Positions 19,697-27,998 of a DNA stretch of 64,000 nt are shown piece by piece; position 1 is the first letter of the stretch; each line of letters starts with the position of its first letter. Below the pieces are notes generated by a model that was not told where the DNA came from, ran no database searches, and saw nothing but the letters and a program-made list of their open reading frames with translations. The position numbers were made by a program, and so were the translations under genes. The stretch is from an uncultured Roseovarius sp. (lineage in GTDB: Bacteria; Pseudomonadota; Alphaproteobacteria; Rhodobacterales; Rhodobacteraceae): NCBI RefSeq assembly GCF_947489715.1, contig NZ_CANLER010000010.1:108081-172080 (forward strand), written 5' to 3'.

Positions 19697-20602
19697 ATGG
19701 ACCGCTTGACGGAAATGGAAGCCTTTGCCACGGTAGTGGATCAGGGAGGCTTCACAGATGCCGCCCGCAAAATGGGGATTTCCAAATCCGCTGTGTCCAA
19801 ACACGTGTCCTCGCTTGAGGCGCGTCTGGGCGCGCGTCTGCTGAACCGTACAACCCGTCGTGTCAGCCCCACGGAGATCGGTCTGGCCTATTACGACCGT
19901 GCCTTGCGGGTGCTGAATGATGCGGGCGAGGCGGATGCGCTTGTCAGCTCGATGCAATCCGATCCGTCTGGCCTGTTGCGCATATCGGTCGCGACCGATT
20001 TCGGGGTCAATCACCTGAGCCCAGTTCTGGGCGAATTTCTTGATGAATTTCCGGACATTACGGTCAACATGGTGCTCAATAACCGCTATGTCGAACTGAT
20101 CTCTGAAGGGTTCGATATGGCGATCCGCATTGGTGAGCTGGAAGACAGCACGCTGCGCGCCCGCAAGCTGACCGAGACCACCAAGCGCATGATCGCCAGC
20201 CCGGCCTATATCGACAAACATGGCCGACCGATGAAGATCGACGACCTGAACGATCACAAGCTTCTGCATTATTCCAGCCAGGCCAATGGTTCGGTCTGGA
20301 AACTGACCGCACCGTCGGGAGAAAAGCGCCAGGTGCGCACGGCCGGGGGACTGTCTGTCAATGACGGGCAGTCGCTATTGAATGCGGCCATCTCGGGGCT
20401 GGGTATCGCCTATCTGCCCAGCTTCCTTTACGCTAAAGCCCTTGAAGATGGGCAGGTCGTGGACGTGATCCCCGATCTGCCGGTCGAAACCCAGGGCATC
20501 TACGCAGTTTACCCTCCGGGCCGGTTCACCCAGCCCAAGGTTCGCGCTTTTATCGATTTTCTGGTCCACGCCTTCGCCGAGAAAGGGCCAACGGACTGGT
20601 AA
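19697..20602 (+). CDS. LysR-family transcriptional regulator
   Basis: A 301-residue LysR-type protein. The N-terminal winged helix-turn-helix (AFATVVDQGGFTDAARKMGISKSAVSKHVSSLE) is followed by the two-lobed effector domain with LLRISVATDFG near residue 95 and GLGIAYLPSFL near 235. The start is ATG 19697, 6 bp after GAGGT; an earlier ATG at 19691 has no spacing. Effector and targets are unknown; the downstream FMN reductase is a candidate target. A strong terminator follows. Confidence 0.93.
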   Translation: MDRLTEMEAFATVVDQGGFTDAARKMGISKSAVSKHVSSLEARLGARLLNRTTRRVSPTEIGLAYYDRALRVLNDAGEADALVSSMQSDPSGLLRISVATDFGVNHLSPVLGEFLDEFPDITVNMVLNNRYVELISEGFDMAIRIGELEDSTLRARKLTETTKRMIASPAYIDKHGRPMKIDDLNDHKLLHYSSQANGSVWKLTAPSGEKRQVRTAGGLSVNDGQSLLNAAISGLGIAYLPSFLYAKALEDGQVVDVIPDLPVETQGIYAVYPPGRFTQPKVRAFIDFLVHAFAEKGPTDW

Positions 20603-20634
20603 TGTTTTCCCCCTCAGCCTGAACAGGCTACTTG

Positions 20635-20664
20635 CCCCGGATGCGCCAATCATCCGGGGTTTTT
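20635..20664 (+). terminator. Rho-independent terminator after the LysR gene
   Basis: Perfect 9-bp stem CCCCGGATG / CATCCGGGG with loop CGCCAAT, followed by TTTTT. Located 33 bp after the stop codon. Confidence 0.9.
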
Positions 20665-20750
20665 CTTTGGCCTTTGCCGGGCCGTCGATGCGTGTCGGTG
20701 CAAAAAACGCGATTCGAGGGTTAACGCGCTGAAAAAAATGAAAAATACCA

Positions 20751-20789
20751 GTCGGTAAAACGTCGGTATTACGTCGGTATTTTGTCGGT
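20751..20789. promoter_or_regulatory. Four direct repeats GTCGGT at an exact 11-bp period
   Basis: GTCGGT occurs at 20751, 20762, 20773 and 20784, each exactly 11 bp after the last. The first three read GTCGGTA followed by a 4-bp spacer (AAAC, TTAC, TTTT), and the fourth is GTCGGTG. Seven conserved plus four variable, mostly AT bases per turn is the layout of PhoB/OmpR-family binding boxes. The array lies about 170-205 bp upstream of the FMN reductase start; an isolated GTCGGTGC also occurs at 20694. Confidence 0.6.
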
Positions 20790-20957
20790 GCGAGGATCGG
20801 TACCTAGCCGGATTAACGGGGCGTACGGATATGGAAAACGGCATTTTCGCACGTTCTGGAAAAATTGCGCATGATCTGTGCGCCCACGCATATTGCCAGA
20901 ACCTGTCAACAGAACCAGATTACCGGCAACGGAATTTGGATTTGAAAGGTAGATCAT

Positions 20958-21506
20958 ATGTCCACGCCGAAACTGCTGACGATTTCAGGATCTTTGCGCA
21001 AAGGATCGTTCAACCGGATGCTTCTGAAAGAGGCGGTCAAGGCCTTTGGCGATGCCGAGGTGGCCGAGGCCGATCTGAACCTGCCACTATATGATGGCGA
21101 TCTGGAAGCGGCCGAGGGCATCCCGGCATCGGTCCAGACCCTTGCCGACCAGATCAAGGCGGCGGATGGTATCGTGATCTCGTCCCCGGAATACAACAAG
21201 GGCATCCCCGGCGTGCTGAAAAACGCGCTGGACTGGATCAGCCGGGTTGACGGCGCGGTGCTGAAGGGCAAGCCGACGGTTGTCGTCTCGGCGGCGGCGG
21301 GCCGCACCGGCGGGGAAACGGCACAGTTCATGGTCGGGCATTGCCTGACGCAGTTGCAGGTGCACCTGCTGCCCGGCCCCTCGGTTCTGGTGGCATCGGC
21401 GGGTAATGAGTTTGACGATAATGGCAATCTGGACAATGAGATTTACCAGAAAGCGCTAGCCGCGCGGATGAACGGGCTGCGCAGTTTCCTGACCCGCTAC
21501 GCCTGA
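20958..21506 (+). CDS. NADPH-dependent FMN reductase family protein
   Basis: A 182-residue flavodoxin-like oxidoreductase. The FMN phosphate loop is SGSLRKGSFNRML near residue 10, and SSPEYNKGIPGVLKNALDW near residue 75 is the family signature (SPEYNxxxPxxLKNAxD). Such enzymes reduce FMN, quinones, azo dyes or chromate. The start follows GAAAGG. The 355-bp gap upstream holds the LysR terminator and the 11-bp phased repeats, so this gene has a separate, probably regulated promoter. It overlaps the convergent VOC gene by 10 bp. Confidence 0.9.
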   Translation: MSTPKLLTISGSLRKGSFNRMLLKEAVKAFGDAEVAEADLNLPLYDGDLEAAEGIPASVQTLADQIKAADGIVISSPEYNKGIPGVLKNALDWISRVDGAVLKGKPTVVVSAAAGRTGGETAQFMVGHCLTQLQVHLLPGPSVLVASAGNEFDDNGNLDNEIYQKALAARMNGLRSFLTRYA

Positions 21507-21895
21507 TTGGCGATCTCGATCAGGTTGCCATCGGGATCACGGATATAGATCGAATTGAGCGGCCCGGTGGCACCTGTGCGTCCCACCGGGCCTTCTTCGA
21601 TCGCAATATCGTTGCCGTCCAGATGGCGTGCCCAGTCCACCAGCGGCGTATCGCTGAGAAAACACAGATCGGCGGAACCGGGCCGGGGGAGAGCCGCTTT
21701 CGGGTCAAATTCGGCCCCTTTCTGGTGCAGGTTGATCTTCTGCGCGCCGAACTTGAGCGCCAAGCGGGGAGTGCCGCCCGCAGGTGTGAAACGGATCGCG
21801 CGCATGCCCAGCACCGTTTCATAAAAGCCCACCGTCTTGTCGATATCTGCGACGGTCAGGACCAGGTGATCAAGCGCATTGATGGTCGGGGTCAT
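21497..21895 (-). CDS. VOC family protein (glyoxalase/bleomycin-resistance fold)
   Basis: A 132-residue single VOC domain: ALDHLVLTVADIDKTVGFYE at the N terminus with the first metal His, LNLHQKG-like INLHQKGAEF in the middle, and IYIRDPDGNLIEIAN at the C terminus with the metal Glu. It resembles the YaeR/glyoxalase I-like proteins of unknown substrate. ATG 21895 was chosen because the domain starts there; the open frame continues upstream antisense to the next gene. It is divergent from the MaoC-type gene, 42 bp apart. Confidence 0.88.
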   Translation of the reverse strand: MTPTINALDHLVLTVADIDKTVGFYETVLGMRAIRFTPAGGTPRLALKFGAQKINLHQKGAEFDPKAALPRPGSADLCFLSDTPLVDWARHLDGNDIAIEEGPVGRTGATGPLNSIYIRDPDGNLIEIANQA

Positions 21896-21937
21896 TTCAG
21901 GATTGTCCCTAGATTGGCTTGCGACTAGCGTGCCCGC

Positions 21938-22732
21938 ATGGCCGAGAATGTGCAAATCCTGAATGACGTGATGGACCCGGCACGCGCCCGCGCGACGCAG
22001 GTGATGCTGGGCTGTGTGGGGACGATTGCGGCTGGGGATCCTCTGCCGCCGTTCTTCCACCAGCTTTATTTCTGGGACCCGCAACGGCCCGAGCGTCTGG
22101 GCCGGGATGGACACCCGAAGCTGGGTGGACTCATCCCTGATATGGGTCTGCCGCGCCGGATGTGGGCCGGGGGGCGGCTGGAATTCGCAGCGCCATTGCG
22201 GGCCGGGCTGGACGCTGAGCGACACACGGTTCTGGAACAGGCCGAACGCAAGGACGGGCGCACCGGGCCGCTGGCTTTTGTCACCCTGCGGCATGAAATC
22301 TGGCAGGGCAGGCAGCTATGCCTTACCGATTGGCAGGATCTGGTCTATCGCGAAGATCCTGACGCAACCGCCCCGGAGCCCGTTCCGCCCGAGGCGCGGC
22401 GCGACGAGGCCGTGAGCGAACAGGCGTCGTTCAATTCCACGTTGCTTTTTCGGTACTCGGCGCTGACCTTCAATGGCCACCGGATACATTATGACAGCGA
22501 ATATGCACGAACGGTCGAAGGCTATAACGGTTTGGTGGTGCATGGCCCGCTTTTGGCGCAACGCCTGATTTTACTGGCCGAAGCCCAGTTGGGCAGCGTG
22601 AAAAATTTTGCCTTTCGAGCCACCGCGCCGCTTCTGCATAGCGAAGTGGCCACGTTCTGCTGGCAAGACGGCACTGCGTGGGTACGTGGTCCGGATGGAC
22701 GCCAATGCATGATCGCAACCGCCAGTAACTGA
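21938..22732 (+). CDS. MaoC-type (hotdog) dehydratase, mesaconyl-C4-CoA hydratase-like
   Basis: A 264-residue double-hotdog protein. The N-terminal half carries the FAS1/MaoC dehydratase-N pattern (PPFFHQLYFWDP, MWAGGRLEF), and the C-terminal half has the hydratase motif FNGHRIHYDSEYA near residue 180, with the catalytic Asp/His region, followed by VVHGPLLAQ. Relatives hydrate mesaconyl-C4-CoA or other short enoyl-CoAs in ethylmalonyl-CoA-type pathways or organic acid degradation. The exact substrate is unproven. Its 3' end overlaps an opposite-strand ORF by about 260 bp. Confidence 0.85.
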   Translation: MAENVQILNDVMDPARARATQVMLGCVGTIAAGDPLPPFFHQLYFWDPQRPERLGRDGHPKLGGLIPDMGLPRRMWAGGRLEFAAPLRAGLDAERHTVLEQAERKDGRTGPLAFVTLRHEIWQGRQLCLTDWQDLVYREDPDATAPEPVPPEARRDEAVSEQASFNSTLLFRYSALTFNGHRIHYDSEYARTVEGYNGLVVHGPLLAQRLILLAEAQLGSVKNFAFRATAPLLHSEVATFCWQDGTAWVRGPDGRQCMIATASN

Positions 22733-23183
22733 CCGGGATGAATGTCGGCTGGTAGCGGACCATTGAAAGGGTCTGGCCTAAGTCGGTTCGCGTTTCAGTG
22801 TGGCCGCGCGCCTCGCAAAGCCCGCTGTCGATCATCAGTTTGCTGGCTGTCTGTTTCTTTCTTGTGCAATCGACATATTCACCCGAGCCGGTAGGCATGA
22901 TCCGGCAGGTAATGTGCCGGTTGTTTCTGCTGCCCCCCATAAAGGTGTTCAGCAGCGCCTTCGCCTGACGCCCGTTGTCGGTATCCGGCGCAGGGCAAAC
23001 CACGCCATGCAGGCGATAGGTCTGACCGTCAAGTTCCACCTTGTCCCCGGATATTGCCCGCCAGACGCGGGGAATGTTGTCGCGGGCGGGGGCCGAGGGG
23101 TCGGCGGCCTGCGCGGCAGGAATGCCGACCGCAAAAGTGGCGACGAGCAGAATCAGTAGGAAAGGGTGGCATCGGGCAGGCAT
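22470..23183 (-). CDS. Exported nuclease-like (SNase-fold) protein, 3' end doubtful
   Basis: The first ~130 residues (about 22790-23183) look real: a signal peptide ending AAQA, then PRVWRAISGDKVELDGQTYRLHGVVCPAPDTD, which is the thermonuclease-type beta-barrel start, and a GSGEYVDCTRKKQTASKLMIDSGLCEARG tail segment. The remaining ~87 residues lie antisense to the MaoC gene and have no family character, so the true stop has probably been lost by a frameshift or mutation, or the tail is non-native. The catalytic residues of staphylococcal nuclease are not all present. It starts 13 bp after the downstream-reading DAO gene. Confidence 0.5.
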   Translation of the reverse strand: MPARCHPFLLILLVATFAVGIPAAQAADPSAPARDNIPRVWRAISGDKVELDGQTYRLHGVVCPAPDTDNGRQAKALLNTFMGGSRNNRHITCRIMPTGSGEYVDCTRKKQTASKLMIDSGLCEARGHTETRTDLGQTLSMVRYQPTFIPVSYWRLRSCIGVHPDHVPTQCRLASRTWPLRYAEAARWLERQNFSRCPTGLRPVKSGVAPKAGHAPPNRYSLRPFVHIRCHNVSGGH

Positions 23184-23195
23184 AGGGCGAGTGTA

Positions 23196-24227
23196 TCAGA
23201 AAGAGGCCTCGGGGCGGAAATCACAAGGGATCGTGTCGATGTCATCAAGGATGAGATCGGCCATGACCTGCCCGACCTTTGGCGCCATGCCGAACCCGAT
23301 CTTGAAGCCACCATTGGCGATGAAGTGATTTTTGTGCAGCGGATGAGCCCCCAGCATCGGCGCGCGTGAGCGGGTGCGCGGGCGCAGCCCGGACCAGCGT
23401 TCGACCACTCGCGCGCCGTGCAGGACCGGCACCGCCTGCATGGCCTTTTCGATCACCGCGTCAAGCTGTTCGTCGGTGCTGGTGGGATCGTCATAGTCGC
23501 GTTCACTGGTCGATCCGATGGCCACGGTGCCGTCGGCATGGGGCACGATATGCACCGTGTCGGCGAAGAGTTGCGGCAGGTCGCGGGCGTCGAAATGCAA
23601 GAGCGCGCCCTGACCCTTGACGCCATTGCCGACGGTGCGGGTGTGGCTGGCGGTCAGCTCCTCAAGCCCGGCGACGCCGGTGGCGTGGATCACCTGGCCT
23701 TGTGGCGTGCCCTCGGCCCGGATCTCACCGCCGCGGGTGGTGATTGCGCCCGCCAGCGCGGCGCAGGCGCGGCGCGGGTGGATGCGGGCGCTGAGCGTGT
23801 CATGGATCAGGTAGCCCGTGGGCGTGATCGGCGCCCAGCCGTGATCTGCGGCAGCGGTGACGTTCCAGCTGGCGTTGTCTTGCCAGAGTTCTTTGGCGGC
23901 TTCGGCCCGTGCCCGCGCCAATGCCAGCGCTGCGGCGTCCGGGACCGGTTGCAGGCGGCCCAGCCGGGCATAGCCGGGTGAGATGCCCGAAACCGCCTCG
24001 ACCTCGTGCCAGAAGCTTTCGGCCATCAGCAGGCTGTCGAGTTGAAAGGCCTTCTTATCGTTCCAGTTTTCCGGCACATGCGGGGCCAGTGCGCCAACCA
24101 CCCCGCCCGAGGCCCCGGCGCCCGGACCGCCGGGGTCGATTACCTGCACCTTTGCGCCGCGCCTCTGGCAGGCCCAGGCAACGGACAGCCCGAAAATGCC
24201 AGCGCCCAGAACGGTGATATCAGCCAT
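23196..24227 (-). CDS. DAO-family FAD-dependent oxidoreductase, MnmC-like candidate
   Basis: A 343-residue D-amino-acid-oxidase-fold flavoenzyme: the FAD motif VLGAGIFGLSVAWACQRRGA at the N terminus, a GAGASGGVVGALAPH segment, and the C-terminal FAD clamp RSRAPMLGAHPLHKNHFIANGG. It is divergent, 64 bp away, from mnmD, whose product is the methyltransferase half of fused enteric MnmC; the FAD half of MnmC belongs to this family. It may be that FAD half, removing the carboxymethyl group of cmnm5s2U34 in tRNA, or a glycine-oxidase-like enzyme. Start ATG 24227 was preferred over an upstream TTG. Confidence 0.85.
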   Translation of the reverse strand: MADITVLGAGIFGLSVAWACQRRGAKVQVIDPGGPGAGASGGVVGALAPHVPENWNDKKAFQLDSLLMAESFWHEVEAVSGISPGYARLGRLQPVPDAAALALARARAEAAKELWQDNASWNVTAAADHGWAPITPTGYLIHDTLSARIHPRRACAALAGAITTRGGEIRAEGTPQGQVIHATGVAGLEELTASHTRTVGNGVKGQGALLHFDARDLPQLFADTVHIVPHADGTVAIGSTSERDYDDPTSTDEQLDAVIEKAMQAVPVLHGARVVERWSGLRPRTRSRAPMLGAHPLHKNHFIANGGFKIGFGMAPKVGQVMADLILDDIDTIPCDFRPEASF

Positions 24228-24291
24228 TGCCAAAGCGATGCCTCCTCTGCATGGTCGGCGCGTTCCGAAACCCTTCCTAAAGGATGCCGCG

Positions 24292-24972
24292 ATGCAGGAC
24301 CAGCGGGCCGAGATTGACTGGCAGGCCGGTGATGTGCCGGTTTCGACCCGGTTTGACGATCCGTATTTCAGCCTTGAGAACGGGCTGGAAGAAACGCGTT
24401 ACGTGTTTCTGGATGGCAACGGGCTACCGGGGCGGTTTGCGGATGGATTTCACGTGGCCGAACTGGGGTTTGGCACCGGGCTGAATTTTCTGACGACGGT
24501 GCTGGCGTGGCGCGCGTCGGGGGTGAGGGGCAAGTTGCGGTTCACCAGTTTTGAGGCCTATCCGATGGGCGCCGGTGATATGGCGCAGGCGCTGACGGCA
24601 TTTCCGGACGTGTCGGACGTGGCGGCGCCGCTGATCGAGGCATGGAAAGCGGGGCAGCGCGAGATTGCCTTTGCCGACGGCATTTCACTAGAGGTCATCG
24701 GCGGCGATGCGCGGGTCACTTTGCCCGCATGGGATGGCCGGGCCGATGCCTGGTATCTGGACGGGTTTTCCCCGGCCAAGAACCCCGAGCTCTGGGGCGC
24801 AGACCTGTTGGCCGCGTTGGGCAGACATACCGCGCCGGGTGGCACGGCGGCGACCTACACGGCGGCGGGGTTCGTGCGACGGGGGTTGGACGCGGCGGGC
24901 TTTGACGTCACCCGCAGACCGGGATATGGGCGCAAGCGACATATGAGCGTTGCGGTGCTGAGGGCGACATGA
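24292..24972 (+). CDS. mnmD: tRNA (mnm5s2U34) methyltransferase MnmD
   Basis: A 226-residue SAM-dependent methyltransferase corresponding to the methyltransferase half of fused MnmC. Signatures: WQAGDVPVSTRFDDPYFS near the N terminus, the SAM loop AELGFGTGLNFL near residue 63, and the catalytic-site strand WYLDGFSPAKNPELW near 152. It completes the 5-methylaminomethyl-2-thiouridine wobble modification. Start ATG 24292 follows AAAGGA; the frame extends upstream without homology. It overlaps the EamA transporter start by 4 bp. Confidence 0.92.
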   Translation: MQDQRAEIDWQAGDVPVSTRFDDPYFSLENGLEETRYVFLDGNGLPGRFADGFHVAELGFGTGLNFLTTVLAWRASGVRGKLRFTSFEAYPMGAGDMAQALTAFPDVSDVAAPLIEAWKAGQREIAFADGISLEVIGGDARVTLPAWDGRADAWYLDGFSPAKNPELWGADLLAALGRHTAPGGTAATYTAAGFVRRGLDAAGFDVTRRPGYGRKRHMSVAVLRAT

Positions 24973-25844
24973 GCGAAGAAAATACCCGGCTGGGCATCCT
25001 GTTGATGATCGCCACGACCTTTGTTTTCGCCGTACAGGACGGTATCTCGCGACATCTGGCCGGAGAGTACAACGTCTACATGGTGGTGATGATCCGCTAC
25101 TGGTTCTTTGCCGCATTCGTGATCACCATCGCGGCGCGCAAGGCAGGGGGCGTGCGGGCGGCGGCGGCGACAAATCAACCGCTGGTACAGGGGTTCCGGT
25201 CGCTTTTGCTGGTGACGGAAATCTGCGTGATGATCCTGGCATTCACGCTGTTGGGTCTGGTCGAAAGCCACGCGGTTTTTGCCTGCTATCCGTTGCTGGT
25301 CGCGGCCCTGTCGGGGCCGGTGCTGGGCGAACATGTGGGCTGGCGTCGCTGGGCGGCGATTGGCGTGGGGTTCATCGGTGTGATCATCATCCTTGAACCC
25401 GGCTTTGGCGTCTTCAAACCGCAGGCGGTGGTGCCCCTTGCCGCCGCGCTGATGTTTGCGCTTTACGGGCTTTTGACCCGCTATGTGGCGCGCAAGGACA
25501 ATGCCGCCACCAGCTTTTTCTGGACCGGCACCGTGGGGTCGGTGGCGATGACGGCGGTGGGCATCTGGTTCTGGGAGCCGATGACCGGCCCCGACTGGGG
25601 CTGGATGGCGGCGCTGTGCGTGACCGGTGCGCTGGGGCACTGGACGCTGATCAAATGCTACGAAGTGGCCGAGGCCAGCGCGGTGCAACCCTTTGCCTAT
25701 CTGCAACTTGGCTTTGTCAGCATCATCGGGATTTTCGTGTTCAGCGAGACCATTCGGGTGAATGTGGCGCTTGGTGTGGCGTTGATCGTGTCGGCGGGTC
25801 TGTTCACGCTGTGGCGTCAACACAAGCTGGATAGTCGCAGCTAA
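24969..25844 (+). CDS. DMT/EamA family transporter
   Basis: A 291-residue inner-membrane protein with about ten hydrophobic segments arranged as two EamA repeats (residues 8-140 and 150-285). The internal repeat signature LLGLVESHAVFACYPLLVAALSGPVLGE is the classic EamA loop. Substrate unknown; relatives export amino acids, metabolites or drugs. It overlaps mnmD by 4 bp (ATGA), probably as a polycistronic passenger rather than a functional partner. It is convergent with the transglycosylase gene, 12 bp apart. Confidence 0.93.
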   Translation: MSEENTRLGILLMIATTFVFAVQDGISRHLAGEYNVYMVVMIRYWFFAAFVITIAARKAGGVRAAAATNQPLVQGFRSLLLVTEICVMILAFTLLGLVESHAVFACYPLLVAALSGPVLGEHVGWRRWAAIGVGFIGVIIILEPGFGVFKPQAVVPLAAALMFALYGLLTRYVARKDNAATSFFWTGTVGSVAMTAVGIWFWEPMTGPDWGWMAALCVTGALGHWTLIKCYEVAEASAVQPFAYLQLGFVSIIGIFVFSETIRVNVALGVALIVSAGLFTLWRQHKLDSRS

Positions 25845-25856
25845 GAAAGGTGCATG

Positions 25857-27842
25857 TCAGTCGCTGACGATGGTGCGCCAATCGGCCTTGATGGTGGCGC
25901 CTTTCAACTCTTCGCTGAAGGGGATTGGCAGCGGATCCTTGCCCAGACGGGCGCGGTAAATCGGCAGGCTTTCCGAGACGCGCATCACGTAATTCCGGGT
26001 TTCACGGAAGGGGATATGTTCGATCCAGTCGATGACGTCCACATCGGCGCTGCGCGGGTCGCCCGCGCTTTCGATCCATTGCCGCGCCCGGCCCGGCCCG
26101 GCGTTATAGCCTGCTGACATCAGTACCAGATTGCCATCCAGCCAATCCGCCAGCTGTGCCAGATAGGTGGACCCAAGCCGCACATTATAGCGCCAGTCCC
26201 TGAGAACCTTGCTGCGGTCATGCGGCAGGCCCAGATCGCCGGCAACCTCTTTGGCGGTGCCGGGCATAAGTTGCATCAGCCCCTGTGCGCCCGCGCCACT
26301 GACGACACCCAGGTCAAATTCGCTTTCGCGGCGGGCGATGGTCAGCGCCAGTTCGGTGGGCACGGCCATTTTCTGTTTCGCCATCGGATGCAGGGCGTAA
26401 TAGGCGGCGGGCAGCACAAGCGCGCGTCGGGCGGCGGCCTTGCCCACCATCACCTGCAAATGTGGCTGTTCCAGTTCTTGCAGCATTTGCGCCAGCTGAC
26501 CCAGCTGATCGCGGTTCAGAGAATTGGAAAGGTGTACAAAGAAGGTCTCGGCCAGGTTGAGATTGCCGGTGGCCAGCGCCAGAACACCCGCCTGCGCGAC
26601 TGTGGATTTGGCGAAAGCGGCGTCGCGCCACGGGGCGAATTCCTCGTTTCCGGCGAGGGTGGGATCAATCTCGATACCGCCACGTTCGGCCGCCAGCAGG
26701 CCATAGAAACTGGTCTGGTGCAACGCGCCGCGGCCATAGGCGATCTGTGCCGCCTCGTCATCGCCAAGCGCCTCTTGCGCCCGTCCGATCCAGTATCCGG
26801 CGCGACCCAGTGAAATCGGCGTTTCGACCGCCGAGCGGAAGCGTTGGAAATGATCCAGTGCCAGGTCGGGCGCATCGAGGAACCGCAGCGCCAGATAGCC
26901 CGAGAGCCATTCCAGATCGGCGTATTTGTAGCCTTCGGAAAGCTGATGGCTGGACGCCAGATCATAGGCCAGTTGATGATTGCCCTGCCGCATCTGCGCC
27001 CGCGATAGTGAGCGGCGGTTGTTGCCCCAGCGATCCGGCTCGCCCAAGCCGCCCTCGATCCCGCTTTGGCGCAGCATCAGCTTGATCGCCTTGTCGGTCT
27101 TGCGCTTGCTCATCAGGTGGTTGAATTCGGCATAGGCGACATGGGCATCGCGGCGCAGCTTTTTGGGCAGATCGGCGATCCACTTGTCCAGCGCCTCGCG
27201 CCCGTTTTCGATGGTCTGCCGGGTTTCCACGCGTTTGCGCAGATCGGCCGAGACCAGCGGAAGCATCTTTTTGACATCCTTCAGCCCGCGCCAGAGCGCC
27301 ATGTGCATCCGCGCCTCGTGATGCGGTTTCAGAAGGTCGGCATAGGCTGCGATGAACGCGTCATGTTCATCATTTGTCAGGTCCATGCTGCGCCAGGCCA
27401 TGACGATTGTCGCCTCGGCCTCACCGGTCTGGCCGGCGGCGATCTGGGCACTGGCATAGGTCAGTGCGCCGATGCCGGTTTGCGGGGCGTGGGTTTCGTA
27501 GAATTTCAGGATGCCGTCGTCCCCGGCGGTGATCATCCGCACCTCGTTCCGGCGACGCAGATAATCAAGGCCAGGCCAGTCGGGGTTGCGGTCGAGAAAA
27601 ACGAGGATGTCTTCTGGTGTGCCACGGCCCGAGCGTAGGCGGTACCATTCGATCAGAGTGGCGGCGGCAGGTCCGTCGCGTTCGGCAAGCCGCGCTGCGA
27701 CCTCCCACCGGTCGGCCTTCATCGCGTGCAGGGCACTGGCCAGCGGGCGCGGGGCTATGCGCACGTCTTCCGCCGCCCAACCCGGCAGGGTCAGGGCGAT
27801 CAGAGCCATAATTTGGGCCACCAAACGTGACATCTCTTGCAT
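25857..27842 (-). CDS. slt: Soluble lytic murein transglycosylase (Slt-type)
   Basis: A 661-residue periplasmic peptidoglycan lytic transglycosylase that cleaves between MurNAc and GlcNAc with formation of anhydromuropeptides. Signal peptide MALIALTLPGWA; a long helical superhelix with TPR-like repeats (residues 40-470); a C-terminal lysozyme-like domain with IARRESEFDLGVVSGAGAQGLM near residue 515, where the Glu after RR is the catalytic acid, and YNAGPGRARQWI near 588. Length and order match Slt70. Start ATG 27842 or 27833 cannot be separated by the weak GAGGG site. Confidence 0.93.
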   Translation of the reverse strand: MQEMSRLVAQIMALIALTLPGWAAEDVRIAPRPLASALHAMKADRWEVAARLAERDGPAAATLIEWYRLRSGRGTPEDILVFLDRNPDWPGLDYLRRRNEVRMITAGDDGILKFYETHAPQTGIGALTYASAQIAAGQTGEAEATIVMAWRSMDLTNDEHDAFIAAYADLLKPHHEARMHMALWRGLKDVKKMLPLVSADLRKRVETRQTIENGREALDKWIADLPKKLRRDAHVAYAEFNHLMSKRKTDKAIKLMLRQSGIEGGLGEPDRWGNNRRSLSRAQMRQGNHQLAYDLASSHQLSEGYKYADLEWLSGYLALRFLDAPDLALDHFQRFRSAVETPISLGRAGYWIGRAQEALGDDEAAQIAYGRGALHQTSFYGLLAAERGGIEIDPTLAGNEEFAPWRDAAFAKSTVAQAGVLALATGNLNLAETFFVHLSNSLNRDQLGQLAQMLQELEQPHLQVMVGKAAARRALVLPAAYYALHPMAKQKMAVPTELALTIARRESEFDLGVVSGAGAQGLMQLMPGTAKEVAGDLGLPHDRSKVLRDWRYNVRLGSTYLAQLADWLDGNLVLMSAGYNAGPGRARQWIESAGDPRSADVDVIDWIEHIPFRETRNYVMRVSESLPIYRARLGKDPLPIPFSEELKGATIKADWRTIVSD

Positions 27843-27998
27843 TTCCCTCTCTGGCGAAGGATAGACAGCGCCAACCTAAGCACGTGTAGCAAACCCGTCC
27901 ATGCACAAACTTGGCACCCGGGCGGCATCCCGCTAACCTAGCGTGCGTTTTATGATCAGCCAGTTAAGGCTAAATTAGAAATGTGGAAGGAGCGTGGC

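Noticed and set aside
20769..20957. 62-codon minus ORF in the LysR-FMN reductase gap
   Set aside because: No ribosome site, no motif, and it crosses the 11-bp repeat array; the region looks regulatory.
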